64,000 nt of DNA from Chitinophaga sp. XS-30 (GTDB lineage Bacteria > Bacteroidota > Bacteroidia > Chitinophagales > Chitinophagaceae), in contig NZ_CP043006.1 in the NCBI RefSeq assembly GCF_008086345.1, positions 4,834,032 through 4,898,031 of the forward strand. Direction: 5' to 3'. The notes under the pieces were generated by a model, which ran no database searches, was not told the origin of the DNA, and saw only the letters and a list, made by a program, of their open reading frames with translations. The first letter of the stretch is position 1, and the number at the start of each line of letters is the position of its first letter. This document shows positions 35,938 to 45,101 of the stretch, one piece after another. The position numbers and the translations under genes are program-made.

Positions 35938-36897
35938 ATGCGAAAATCCCTTTTCATCCTGTTGCTGCTCCCTGTAGCTTTGTCCGCACAGTTTACCGCG
36001 CGCCAGATCCGTGTGCATGATCCGGTAATGTTCCGGCAGGATAGTACCTGGTATCTGTTCTGCACAGGTCAGGGCATTGCCGTATGGTCATCCCCGGATA
36101 TGAAAATATGGACACCGGAAAAACCCGTATTCCCGCAAGCTCCCGAATGGGCCGTTGCAGCGGTACCGGGGTACAAAGGCCATACCTGGGCGCCGGACAT
36201 CAGCTTCCATAACGGTACCTGGTACCTGTTCTACTCCGTATCCACTTTCGGCAAGAATGGTTCCTGCATCGGTCTCGCTACCAATAAAACACTGCATCCC
36301 GGTTCACCGGATTTTAAATGGACAGATCATGGCAAGGTACTGCAGTCCGTTCCCGGCCGTGACGACTGGAATGCCATAGATCCCAACCTGGCATTCGATG
36401 AACAGGGCATTCCCTGGCTGAGCTTCGGGTCATTCTGGAGCGGCATCAAGCTGGTGAAACTTAATCCGGAGCTTACAGCGGCGGAGGGGCCTTTATTCTC
36501 CCTCGCCAGCCGCAGACCCAACGGCAACAGCGCCATTGAAGCGCCGTTCATCTTCAGGAAAGATGGGTTTTATTATTTGTTTGCATCGGTCGATTTCTGC
36601 TGCCGGGGGGAAAGAAGCGACTACAAAATGATCGTTGGCAGATCACGCCATATTACCGGGCCTTATACGGATCAAAAGGGCGAGGACCTGATGAAAGGCG
36701 GCGGCACCCTTGTGCTGGAGGGTGACAAAGACTGGTACGGCGTTGGCCACAATGCCGTGTGCACGTTCGATGGCAGGGATTATCTCGTGTTTCACGGGTA
36801 TGATGCAGGAAACAGGGGCCGGGCCTGCCTCAGAACGGCGGTTTTGCATTGGGAGGACGGGTGGCCGAAGCCGGAGGCGCAACCGCTCCTGCCGTGA
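35938..36897 (+). CDS. glycoside hydrolase family 43, probable endo-1,5-alpha-L-arabinanase
   Basis: A 319-residue secreted enzyme with a signal peptide (LFILLLLPVALSAQ). The five-bladed propeller shows the GH43 catalytic acids: Asp27 in VHDPVMF (general base), the pKa-modulating Asp in NAIDPNLAF, and the general acid Glu in SAIEAPFIF. The stretches GHTWAPDISFHNGTWYLFYS and SFGSFWSGIKLV are typical of arabinanases of this family. ATG 35938 was chosen because it begins the signal peptide. The gene stands alone; its stop TGA abuts the stop of the convergent protease gene with no base between. Confidence 0.88.
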   Translation: MRKSLFILLLLPVALSAQFTARQIRVHDPVMFRQDSTWYLFCTGQGIAVWSSPDMKIWTPEKPVFPQAPEWAVAAVPGYKGHTWAPDISFHNGTWYLFYSVSTFGKNGSCIGLATNKTLHPGSPDFKWTDHGKVLQSVPGRDDWNAIDPNLAFDEQGIPWLSFGSFWSGIKLVKLNPELTAAEGPLFSLASRRPNGNSAIEAPFIFRKDGFYYLFASVDFCCRGERSDYKMIVGRSRHITGPYTDQKGEDLMKGGGTLVLEGDKDWYGVGHNAVCTFDGRDYLVFHGYDAGNRGRACLRTAVLHWEDGWPKPEAQPLLP

Positions 36898-37995
36898 TCA
36901 CGCAGACCGGCCGGGTGAAGCCGCGGATGCATTCATTACCATAATATATTCAAGTATATTCTCCATATCCAGTATCCCGAGCAGTTGTTTGTTCTTTGTT
37001 ACGATCAGCATGGTATGTTTATGCTGTTGCATCATCTGCAGCGCATTTTCCACGGGCTCGCCGGCCTCGATGAACCCGGGGTCCCTTTTTGTGGCCACAT
37101 CCACAGCCGCATTTCCGGAATGTTGCTGCAAAGCCCTGATGATCCCGTCCCGGTCCAGCGTTCCAAAGGGCTGGTCCCCATCCATCACGAGAAAGTTCCT
37201 GGCCTGGCCGTTCAGCAACAGCTCCACCGCTTTGGCAATGGTATCCTGTCTTTGCAGCAGGGGTATTTCTTTCATGGTAACTTCCGCTACGGTATGACCT
37301 TTCAGCACAGTCTGCGTTTGTACCTGCTCCGATTCCGCCATCGCGCCAAGGAAAATAAACAGACCGATAAAAATGAGGAACGGGTTATAGAAAAAGCCGA
37401 CAAATACAAACCCGATGGCCAGCGCCTGGCCGATCCTGGCGGCAATATTCGTGGCCACCGCTCTGCTCAGGCGGATGGCTAACAACGCGCGCAGCACTCT
37501 GCCGCCGTCCATCGGGAAAGCGGGAATAAGATTGAAGATCGCCAGCCACAAATTGACAATGGCAAGGCTCAGCAGGAAATTATCCGGACCAACGTGCGCA
37601 ATGACGGAAAAGTCCGTGGGCAGTTTTGTGAGCTGCATGATCGCGAACAGCACAATAACGATCACCAGGTTCACGGCCGGTCCCGCCAGCGCCACGATCA
37701 GCTCCTGCATGGGCTTTTCCGGCATTTTCTCCAGCCGCGCCACACCGCCGATGGGCAGCAGGGTAATATCTTTTGTCTGGATCTGGAACCGGCGGGCCGC
37801 GAGCGCATGACCCAATTCATGTAATACAACGCAGACGAATAAGCTCAGCACAAAGATCACAGACCAGGTGATCTGCATGCTGTTCAGCCCCTGCCGAAGG
37901 TTGGCGAAGATGATCCAGAATATAATGATCGGGAACGTCCAGTGTATAAAAACCTGTATGCCTGCAATCCTGCCTATGTAAAGGGAATTTTTCAT
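36898..37995 (-). CDS. site-2 protease family (M50) with CBS domain pair
   Basis: A 365-residue intramembrane zinc metalloprotease. The zinc site H59-E60-L61-G62-H63 lies in an early membrane segment and the second ligand site in AFPMDGGRVLRALL, with ALAGPAVNLVIVIVLF between. About six membrane segments precede two cytoplasmic CBS domains (roughly 235-350), which in this subfamily may sense nucleotides or cell energy state. I took ATG 37995 (MKNSLYIGRIAGI), the family-typical N-terminus; the longer frame prepends 24 residues. It follows PEP synthase on the same strand by about 80 bases. Confidence 0.9.
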   Translation of the reverse strand: MKNSLYIGRIAGIQVFIHWTFPIIIFWIIFANLRQGLNSMQITWSVIFVLSLFVCVVLHELGHALAARRFQIQTKDITLLPIGGVARLEKMPEKPMQELIVALAGPAVNLVIVIVLFAIMQLTKLPTDFSVIAHVGPDNFLLSLAIVNLWLAIFNLIPAFPMDGGRVLRALLAIRLSRAVATNIAARIGQALAIGFVFVGFFYNPFLIFIGLFIFLGAMAESEQVQTQTVLKGHTVAEVTMKEIPLLQRQDTIAKAVELLLNGQARNFLVMDGDQPFGTLDRDGIIRALQQHSGNAAVDVATKRDPGFIEAGEPVENALQMMQQHKHTMLIVTKNKQLLGILDMENILEYIMVMNASAASPGRSA

Positions 37996-38076
37996 CGGTT
38001 TGTTTTTAGCTATGAATGAATCTGCCGCGCCTTCTGATCTGCCGCTGTACACAACAACCTTGTCCATTCCTGTTCA

Positions 38077-40488
38077 TCATAGTTTATGAACTAATTCGCC
38101 TGTTGCCGGAACAAGTTCCGCCTGCGAGATATTTTCGATCCCTTTGATCAGCGCATCCGGCGTAAAGGAAATGGAATCGATACCCTGCTCCACCAGGAAC
38201 CGGGAAAACTCCGGGAAATCACTGGGCGCCTGACCGCACAGCCCGATCTTGATACCGGCGCGCTTTGCGGCAGCAATCGCCTGTGCGATCATGGTAGTGA
38301 CGGCTTCATCATTCTCGTCGAACAAATGGCTGACGATATCGGAATCCCTGTCCAGCCCCAGGGTCAATTGTGTAAGGTCATTGGAGCCGATGGAAAACCC
38401 GTCGAATAATTCCGCGAACTGATCCGCCAGTATCACATTGCCGGGGATCTCTACCATCATGTACACCTCCAGCCCCTGCTCGCCGCGTTTCAGTCCGAAT
38501 GATTCCATTGTTTGCAGTACTTTCCTGGCTTCATTAACGGTGCGGCAAAACGGTATCATCACTTTGATATTGGTCAGCCCCATTTCATTCCTGACTTTCA
38601 GAACGGCATCACACTCCAGCCCGAAACCGGGCGCATACCGCGGGTCATAATACCTGGAAGCGCCTCTGAAACCGATCATCGGATTTTCTTCCTTCGGCTC
38701 AAAGAACTGCCCTCCGATCAGTGAAGCATATTCATTGGTTTTGAAGTCGCTCATCCGCAGGATCACTTCTCTTGGATAGAACGCAGCGGCGCATTTTGCA
38801 ATGGATTCCGCCAGCTGATTTACAAAATACCCGGTTTTGCTCGCGTAACCTGCAGTCATCTGCGCAATGACGTTCTTCACCGGGCTTTCCGGCAGCTGGT
38901 CAAATTGCACCAGCGCCATGGGATGTATGAGAATGCTGTTATTGATAATGAATTCCATCCGCAACAGCCCAACACCGCCCACCGGATAATGCGATAATTC
39001 AAATGCCCGGTCCGGGTCCGCCAGAATGAACATCGGCGTTGTTTTCACCTCCGGCACTTTCGACAGATCGGTGGTGGCAACCTCGAAAGGCACGTTGCCT
39101 TCCAGCACCTGCCCTTCATCTCCTTCAATATTGGCGACGGTGATGATCTGCCCGTCTTGAATCACCCGGGTAGCGTCACCGGTACCCACAATGGCAGCGA
39201 TGCCCAGTTCGCGTGCTACAATAGACGCATGACTGGTGCGGCCACCCTTGTTGGTCACAATACTCACCGCCTTGCGCAACAGCGAATTCCAGTCGGGATT
39301 CGTAATATCCGCCACCAGTATGTCCCCCTGCTGCAGTTTATGCGCTTCGCTCAGGGAATGGATGATGCAGGCGCGGCCGCTGATGATCTTTTTACCGACC
39401 GCTTTCCCCTTGCAGATCACTTTTCCTTTTTCCTTCAGCGTATAGGTCAATACTTCTCCGTGCTTCCGTTGAGAATGAACGGTCTCCGGCCTCGCCTGCA
39501 GGATGTATATCTTGCCGGTAATACCATCTTTTCCCCATTCAATGTCCATGGCCTGCCTGTAGTGCTTTTCGATCTCAAGGCTCCATCCGGCCAGTTGCAA
39601 AATCTCGCTGTCGGACAGTATCCACGCATTGCGTTGCTGCAATGGGGTTTCAACATTTTTTACCGGCCGCTCCGCTCCTCCTTCGTTATCATACACCATC
39701 GCATGTTCTTTCGCGCCCTTCTTACGGCTGATGATGGCATTTTTCCCCTGCTCCAGCGAAGGCTTGAACACCCAGTACTCATCAGGACTAACAGCCCCCT
39801 GTACAACATTCTCACCCAGCCCCCAGGCCCCGGTGATGTAAATGGCGTTCTGAAAACCGCTTTCCGGATCGATAGTGAAGATCACGCCTGCACAGCCTTC
39901 ATCCGCGCGCACCATGTGCTGGATGCCGACGGACAAACCCGTTGTCATATGGTCAAATCCATTGTCGATACGGTATTTAACAGCCCTGTCGTTGAACAGG
40001 GAAACATAACATTTATGTACGGCAGTCAGCAGATTATCTTCTCCATGAACATTGAGAAAGGAATCATGCTGGCCGGCAAAACTTGCTGTGGGCAAGTCTT
40101 CCGCGGTGGCGCTGCTCCGTACGGCCACCGGCAGTCCTGTCCCGCCGCCGGATAACTCCCGGTATGCGGTGATGATGGCTGTTTTCACTTCATCCGGCAG
40201 TACCGCTTCGGAAACCAATGTCCTGCAGCGCCCGGCTACTTCCGGGAGATTGGAAAGCGATCCGCTATCCACCGTATCCAGCAAAATGCGAAGCTTGTCC
40301 GTCAGCCCGTTGTGCGCCAGAAAAGCCCGGTAGCCCGCTACGGTCACCGCAAAACCGTCCGGCACTTCAATGCCCAGGGGGTGCAGGTTGTTGAACATTT
40401 CGCCCAGTGAGGCATTCTTTCCGCCTACCTCGGGTAAATGAGCCAGACCGATACTGTTAAAAGGAAGGATGTATGTATTCATGATCAT
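38077..40488 (-). CDS. ppsA: phosphoenolpyruvate synthase
   Basis: An 803-residue enzyme that makes phosphoenolpyruvate from pyruvate and ATP, the entry step of gluconeogenesis from three-carbon compounds. An N-terminal ATP-grasp PEP/pyruvate-binding domain (GGKNASLGEMFNNL, LPVAVRSSATAEDLPTASFA) is followed by the phosphohistidine swivelling domain (GGRTSHASIVARELGIAAIV with the catalytic His) and the PEP-utilising TIM barrel (RMEFIINNSI, GFRGASRYYDPRY, then FSIGSNDLTQLTLGLDRDS and IGLCGQAPS with its Cys). The length is normal. MIM at the start leaves ATG 40482 as an alternative. Confidence 0.95.
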   Translation of the reverse strand: MIMNTYILPFNSIGLAHLPEVGGKNASLGEMFNNLHPLGIEVPDGFAVTVAGYRAFLAHNGLTDKLRILLDTVDSGSLSNLPEVAGRCRTLVSEAVLPDEVKTAIITAYRELSGGGTGLPVAVRSSATAEDLPTASFAGQHDSFLNVHGEDNLLTAVHKCYVSLFNDRAVKYRIDNGFDHMTTGLSVGIQHMVRADEGCAGVIFTIDPESGFQNAIYITGAWGLGENVVQGAVSPDEYWVFKPSLEQGKNAIISRKKGAKEHAMVYDNEGGAERPVKNVETPLQQRNAWILSDSEILQLAGWSLEIEKHYRQAMDIEWGKDGITGKIYILQARPETVHSQRKHGEVLTYTLKEKGKVICKGKAVGKKIISGRACIIHSLSEAHKLQQGDILVADITNPDWNSLLRKAVSIVTNKGGRTSHASIVARELGIAAIVGTGDATRVIQDGQIITVANIEGDEGQVLEGNVPFEVATTDLSKVPEVKTTPMFILADPDRAFELSHYPVGGVGLLRMEFIINNSILIHPMALVQFDQLPESPVKNVIAQMTAGYASKTGYFVNQLAESIAKCAAAFYPREVILRMSDFKTNEYASLIGGQFFEPKEENPMIGFRGASRYYDPRYAPGFGLECDAVLKVRNEMGLTNIKVMIPFCRTVNEARKVLQTMESFGLKRGEQGLEVYMMVEIPGNVILADQFAELFDGFSIGSNDLTQLTLGLDRDSDIVSHLFDENDEAVTTMIAQAIAAAKRAGIKIGLCGQAPSDFPEFSRFLVEQGIDSISFTPDALIKGIENISQAELVPATGELVHKL

Positions 40489-40657
40489 GATGTTTGAAAC
40501 AGGATATTCCGCAATGCGGACAAGCGCAGGTAGCCAAATATGCTGCCACGGTTACCGGTTAAAATTAGCGGATACCCTGCTCCGGAATGATGATGCAGAT
40601 CAACAGGTTCGCTGATCCGGGAACACTGTAAAAAGGATATTAATTTGATGTAATTTT

Positions 40658-40676
40658 AAATAAGGTAACCTTATTT
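40658..40676. promoter_or_regulatory. 19-bp palindrome, candidate operator
   Basis: AAATAAGG (40658-40665), TAA, CCTTATTT (40669-40676): perfect 8-bp arms around a 3-base centre, 22 bases before the GTG start of the TIM-barrel gene, where a promoter would lie. It could bind a dimeric repressor. The binding protein is unknown. Confidence 0.45.
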
Positions 40677-40697
40677 GCATGATGCAAACAATATCCT

Positions 40698-41789
40698 GTG
40701 AACAGACGTGAGATCATTCGCCAATTAAGTCTTGCCCTGACGGCAGTCAGCCTTCCGATGCGGAATATCGCCCGTCCCTTCATCCGCTCAGGGGGCATGA
40801 CATACAAAGGCATCAATTATGATACCGGTACACACTTCGATCCTTCCCGGCTTTCCGTAGAATGGAACAGCAGTGCCATGCAGCGGGACGTTAACGTCAT
40901 CCGGGATGAGCTTCATTGCAATACGATCAGCCTTTTCGGCGCGGAGATAGCAAGATTGACCGAAGCGGCCGCTTTCGCCGCTGAAAAGGGCATGCATGTG
41001 TGGATACAGCCGCGGCTCTTCCATGCAAAGCAGGCCGATGTGCTGCAACATCTTGCCGCCACCGCCAGGGCAGCCGAACAGCTCAGGGAACGTTATCCGT
41101 CTATCATACTGAATACCGGCTGCGAAGCCAGCCTTTTTACGTCAGGGATCATTCCGGGGAACAGCCTGGAAAGCAGAATAGCCAGGCTCAGCAGCAACTG
41201 GCAGGAGATACCGGTTTACAATAAAAATCTGAACACCTTCCTGGAACAGGCCGCCGCCACCGCAAGAACACATTTTACCGGAACCATCACCTATTCCGCC
41301 GGCCTCTGGGAAGAAGTGAACTGGGAAAAGTTCGATATCATCGGGCTGGACCATTATATGGATGCATCCAATGAGCAAAGTTATGCCAGCAGCCTCCGCG
41401 CTTTTAAACGATACGGCAAACCGGTAGTGGTCACTGAATTTGGTTGTTGCTGTTATGAAGGGGCCGATAAAGCCGGTGCCGGCGGCCATGATATTATCGA
41501 CTGGAAGATCAGCGGGCCGGTGATCAAACCCGGATATGTGCGGAATGAGCAGGTACAGGCGGATTATATTGCGCAGCTGCTGGAAATATTTTCGGAGGAA
41601 CAGGTAGCGGGGGCATTTGTGTACGTTTTCAGCAACCCCTCACAGCCGCATACTGCTGATCCGGTATCTGATCTGGACATGGCCGGTTATAGCCTTGTCC
41701 GCACCATAGCCGCGACCGGCGGCAAGCCGGAACGCTGGGAACGGAAAGCAGCTTTTGAAACAGTAGCCGGATTTTATGACCGGCATTAA
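40698..41789 (+). CDS. uncharacterised TIM-barrel glycosidase-like protein
   Basis: A 363-residue protein starting at GTG 40698. A twin-arginine-like MNRREIIRQLSLALTAVSLP suggests export. The body is a glycosidase-like barrel: TYKGINYDTGTHFDPS at the start, VNVIRDELHCNTISLFG, LHVWIQPRLF-like GMHVWIQPRLFHAK, ILNTGCEASLF, ITYSAGLWEEVNWEKFD, and VVVTEFGCCCYEGADKAG, in which Glu would be the usual nucleophile position. From memory, actinobacterial relatives have been labelled abortive infection proteins, but nothing here supports phage defence; a hydrolase role fits better. It stands alone between PEP synthase and the convergent lipoprotein. Confidence 0.72.
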   Translation: MNRREIIRQLSLALTAVSLPMRNIARPFIRSGGMTYKGINYDTGTHFDPSRLSVEWNSSAMQRDVNVIRDELHCNTISLFGAEIARLTEAAAFAAEKGMHVWIQPRLFHAKQADVLQHLAATARAAEQLRERYPSIILNTGCEASLFTSGIIPGNSLESRIARLSSNWQEIPVYNKNLNTFLEQAAATARTHFTGTITYSAGLWEEVNWEKFDIIGLDHYMDASNEQSYASSLRAFKRYGKPVVVTEFGCCCYEGADKAGAGGHDIIDWKISGPVIKPGYVRNEQVQADYIAQLLEIFSEEQVAGAFVYVFSNPSQPHTADPVSDLDMAGYSLVRTIAATGGKPERWERKAAFETVAGFYDRH

Positions 41790-41836
41790 ACCCGGCCACT
41801 GTTTGATAAAATCTCATCGGTGTTGTACCTGGAAGA

Positions 41837-43609
41837 TCAGCGGATTACACGGAAGCTGCAATTGATAGGAATGGTGTTGCTCGTGAGCGAATCGCGCAGC
41901 ATTCCCGCAAAGGTTCCGGTGATATAGCTGCCAGGGGTAGTCCCGTATTCAGACAAGGTGGTGGTGAAATTTCCTTCCCTGACATACAACAGCCTTCCTT
42001 CATCACTATATATATCCACCAGAAAAACAGGATAAGTGCCCGGCGCCTGTTCACCGGTGAACAAAAATATTATGTTCTCATACTGATTCCTGCCCCATCT
42101 GCCGCCAATGGCAGTGATACTGGAATTCTGCGACGGCCGGGAGAAAAAAACGGTATCCGCAGGCGGTAAGATCTCGTATTCCACTCCATTCAGGGAATAT
42201 TTAATGTATGTGTCGATGGGCGTCCCGCAGGCAGCAAGCACACCCGCATCAACCGTTACGCCGGCAACAGACCGTTCAACTTTCGGGCCTGACTGACGCC
42301 CGTCAATGTCATATGCAGTCAGCGTAGCCGTAGTGGGACCGCTGCCGCAACGGGTGATCGTGGCATTAAAATTCCCGTTCTCAACAGGAATATTATAGTA
42401 CATACCTTCCAGTGCAACCGTTACAAAACCTTGCGCCAACGGTGTATCAGCACAGTTTTTCACCGTGCCGGAAAAGGCGACCTGCGAGGGAGAGTAATTG
42501 ACCGTTATGACCCCAAGATCAGCAGAGGCAGTAAAAGGCCCGATATTTTGGGCATGGATCAGCGCACGGCATTTGTCATATATATTCAGCTTCATTATCC
42601 TGTTAGCAGGGAACTTGCCCTTGATAACACCTTCCGCATTGGTAAAATCATGCCCTGAAATACTTCCGGATGTGTCATTGCCGGATGGCACGCTGATCAC
42701 TACTTCCACCTTCTCCATATTGTCGCCTGCCTGGTTCCTGATGATACCGGTAAAATCCACAATGGAGAAAGGAGCATCACAATTCCAGAAAGAGAAATGG
42801 CTTACTGCACCCACGTATTCCGTACCCTCCCGGGTAGCCTGTCCTTCTTCTTTCCAGAGGCCCGTAGTTTCATCCAGGCTCCATAAAGGGATCGTTGCCG
42901 GCGCTTCCGCCTGCAGTTTAGAAGGGATCGGGAAATGCAGGGTGGCCTTTTTGCCGGGGGCCAGTTGCAGCTGCTCTCCCGCGGCACCAGTCAGTTCCAC
43001 GGCCATCATACCAAAGGACTGCAATCCCGTTTCCTCGTCATTGGCAGTGATGCCACGCAACGCACCCGGCATGATGTCCCGGAAATCAGCAGCTTCCGGA
43101 TCAATAAAAAAAGCGCTTACCGCTACAGCGCCTGTATAAGCGGCGTTGCTGACCGGATCAACAATGCTGTTGGCCTCAAAATTAATCGTACCTCCCTGGG
43201 ATGGCACCATAACAGTTCCGCCACCGGAACCCGAAATTGTGCCGGCCAGTCTTTTCCGGATAAGCCGGATCGCCACAGGATTGTTCTTATTCGCACTGAT
43301 CACAAAGGTTTTAGTCCCCATGAAGAATCCATTCTTCTTCACTTTCACAAAAGCAGCCTCTCTGCTTAAAGTAACATTGCTGATGGTAAATGCGCCGTCC
43401 ACATCCGTGATCGTAGAATCGTCACCGGCTACCACCACAGCGCCGGCAACAGGCTTCGCCGCATCATCTGTTATCCTTCCGGAGATGGTCGCGGTTACAT
43501 ATTCGGGATCAGGGCCTCCATCGGGACCAGCCCCTCCTGTTTTATTGCAGGAAAAACAGGTGATAAGAACGAGCAGGCATAGTGGTGCAAGCAGGTGTAA
43601 TTGTTTCAT
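41837..43609 (-). CDS. large lipoprotein with carboxypeptidase-regulatory-like domain
   Basis: A 590-residue lipoprotein (lipobox LVLITCFSCNKTGG). The first domain (about 38-120) is carboxypeptidase-regulatory-like (ISGRITDDAAKPVAGAVVVA, TDVDGAFTISNVTL). A middle part follows (GGTVMVPSQGGTINFEANSI, about 130-290), then further beta-rich modules of the same kind (FTGIIRNQAGDNMEKVEVVI, FSGTVKNCADTPLAQGFVTV) and a C-terminal strand-rich tail. It is probably surface-exposed and structural or adhesive. ATG 43609 was taken because it starts the signal peptide. The upstream 43.63-43.70 kb is very AT-rich and likely holds its promoter. Confidence 0.85.
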   Translation of the reverse strand: MKQLHLLAPLCLLVLITCFSCNKTGGAGPDGGPDPEYVTATISGRITDDAAKPVAGAVVVAGDDSTITDVDGAFTISNVTLSREAAFVKVKKNGFFMGTKTFVISANKNNPVAIRLIRKRLAGTISGSGGGTVMVPSQGGTINFEANSIVDPVSNAAYTGAVAVSAFFIDPEAADFRDIMPGALRGITANDEETGLQSFGMMAVELTGAAGEQLQLAPGKKATLHFPIPSKLQAEAPATIPLWSLDETTGLWKEEGQATREGTEYVGAVSHFSFWNCDAPFSIVDFTGIIRNQAGDNMEKVEVVISVPSGNDTSGSISGHDFTNAEGVIKGKFPANRIMKLNIYDKCRALIHAQNIGPFTASADLGVITVNYSPSQVAFSGTVKNCADTPLAQGFVTVALEGMYYNIPVENGNFNATITRCGSGPTTATLTAYDIDGRQSGPKVERSVAGVTVDAGVLAACGTPIDTYIKYSLNGVEYEILPPADTVFFSRPSQNSSITAIGGRWGRNQYENIIFLFTGEQAPGTYPVFLVDIYSDEGRLLYVREGNFTTTLSEYGTTPGSYITGTFAGMLRDSLTSNTIPINCSFRVIR

Positions 43610-43779
43610 GGGATAGGGTTTTACGGAATTTTGCACAGCAAGATATAAATAAAACCTTATTTTATATTACATTTTATTTTAATTTATTTTATACTGTGAA
43701 GGGATACTCTGATTATCAACGGGGAAGTAAGACAACAAGTGTGGAGAATTCTACCTATAAATGACCTCCCGAGTGTGGC

Positions 43780-44892
43780 CTATCTTTTCCTTTTGAACAG
43801 GGCTTTTATCTTCTCTGCAAATTCCCCTGCTTTTTTCTTCCAGCGGCTTTCTTTTTTTTCCTGGCCGATGAGATAAGCATACGGCTCCAGGGCCGGAACA
43901 TGCTCACAAACGATCCTGGCGATGCCCATCAGAGGGATAGCCAGGATCATCCCGGGAATGCCCCAAATCATTTCACCTGCCACCAGGCCCATGATCGTGG
44001 CCATCGGGTTGATATTCACCTCCGCTCCCACCACCAGCGGTTCCAGCAGGTAAGTCTGAATGAACTGCACAAGTGCATAAGTGATCAGAATACCGATCAC
44101 AAGGTTCAATCCCCCTCCCTGAACCAGCGACATCGCCAGTGTCAATATCGTTCCGGTAATATTGCCAACGAAAGGAACAATTTCCAGCAGTCCGCACATC
44201 ATCGCAAAAAAGAAGGCATTCTCCACACCAATTATGGAAAACCCGATACTATACATGACCCATAAACAAACGATCATCAGGGACAAACCGGACAGGTATT
44301 GCTGTACCACCTGCTGCGATTCATGAATGGTGGCCAATGCTTTCTTCCGCCGCTCCTGTGGCACAAGACGCAGTATAAACCCTTTGATCCGTCCCCGGAA
44401 ATAAATAAACAGGAAAATATAGACCAGGACCAACAGCAAATTGGTCAGCAATGTTCCCAGTCCGCTTAAAAAGCCGGTTATCATGGCGCTCATCTTGCCG
44501 CTGGCTGAAGATTGCTGCGTTTCGATCATTTGTTGCTGCTCTTTAGGGCTGATGCCAAACTCCTGTGCCACAAGCTGTTGCACTTCCTGGTATTTCTCCC
44601 GGACCCGGGTTTCAACTTTTGATGCATTTGCTGCGATATCAGAAACCTGCCAGCTCACCAAAAAGATGACCAGCGCGAGGAAAGCCACCAGTGCAAGTAT
44701 GGAAAGCAATACAGCCAATGCCTCTCCAATTCCCTTTGACTGCAGCCACCCGGCAACGGGCAGCAGCAGCATGGCCAGCAAAGCCGCAAAGGTGACAGGG
44801 ACCAGGAAGGGTCTGGCATATACCAGAATAACAACGATCAATGCCAATATGGCCAGAATAGCGGCGGCTTTCAAAACTTTGGTGTATTGCAT
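43780..44892 (-). CDS. AI-2E family transporter
   Basis: A 370-residue inner-membrane protein with about eight membrane segments in the usual arrangement of the AI-2E (PerM/TqsA) family: paired N-terminal segments (AILAILALIVVILVYARPFL, FAALLAMLLLPVAGWL), a helical extracytoplasmic domain around residues 85-150 with EFGISPKEQQQM, and the conserved second half (EIVPFVGNITGTILTLAMSL, EPLVVGAEVNINPMATIMGL, GEMIWGIPGMILAIPLMGIA). It ends in a basic tail (KIKALFKRKR). ATG 44892 gives the natural N-terminus. The substrate is not known; members have been linked to autoinducer and sodium/proton export. Confidence 0.92.
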   Translation of the reverse strand: MQYTKVLKAAAILAILALIVVILVYARPFLVPVTFAALLAMLLLPVAGWLQSKGIGEALAVLLSILALVAFLALVIFLVSWQVSDIAANASKVETRVREKYQEVQQLVAQEFGISPKEQQQMIETQQSSASGKMSAMITGFLSGLGTLLTNLLLVLVYIFLFIYFRGRIKGFILRLVPQERRKKALATIHESQQVVQQYLSGLSLMIVCLWVMYSIGFSIIGVENAFFFAMMCGLLEIVPFVGNITGTILTLAMSLVQGGGLNLVIGILITYALVQFIQTYLLEPLVVGAEVNINPMATIMGLVAGEMIWGIPGMILAIPLMGIARIVCEHVPALEPYAYLIGQEKKESRWKKKAGEFAEKIKALFKRKR

Positions 44893-45101
44893 GCTTAGGC
44901 ATGTCAATAAACATACCATCGGCCATGCCGGCAAAGCGTTTAATGATCTGAAAAATGATATACAGGGAAACCATCCTGCACAAAAAGTAATCTCCCCCGC
45001 TGAATTTTAAACACTTTTGATGAACTAATTTTTTTAGCATAAATTGCCAAAGAATTTAGCACACACGGACTTGCCGGTTTAGTGCCGGGAAATATTGAGA
45101 C

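Noticed and set aside
40698..41789. Phage-defence (abortive infection) function for the TIM-barrel protein
   Set aside because: That label is a transferred database name; the sequence has no toxin or defence domain and no defence genes are nearby.
43582..43764. Short plus-strand frame in the AT-rich region upstream of the large lipoprotein
   Set aside because: Low-complexity translation, no start signal, and it overlaps the lipoprotein start.
44893..45101. SOS (LexA) operator before imuA
   Set aside because: No palindrome that I could match to a known LexA site; the Bacteroidota LexA motif is not fixed enough to call by eye.
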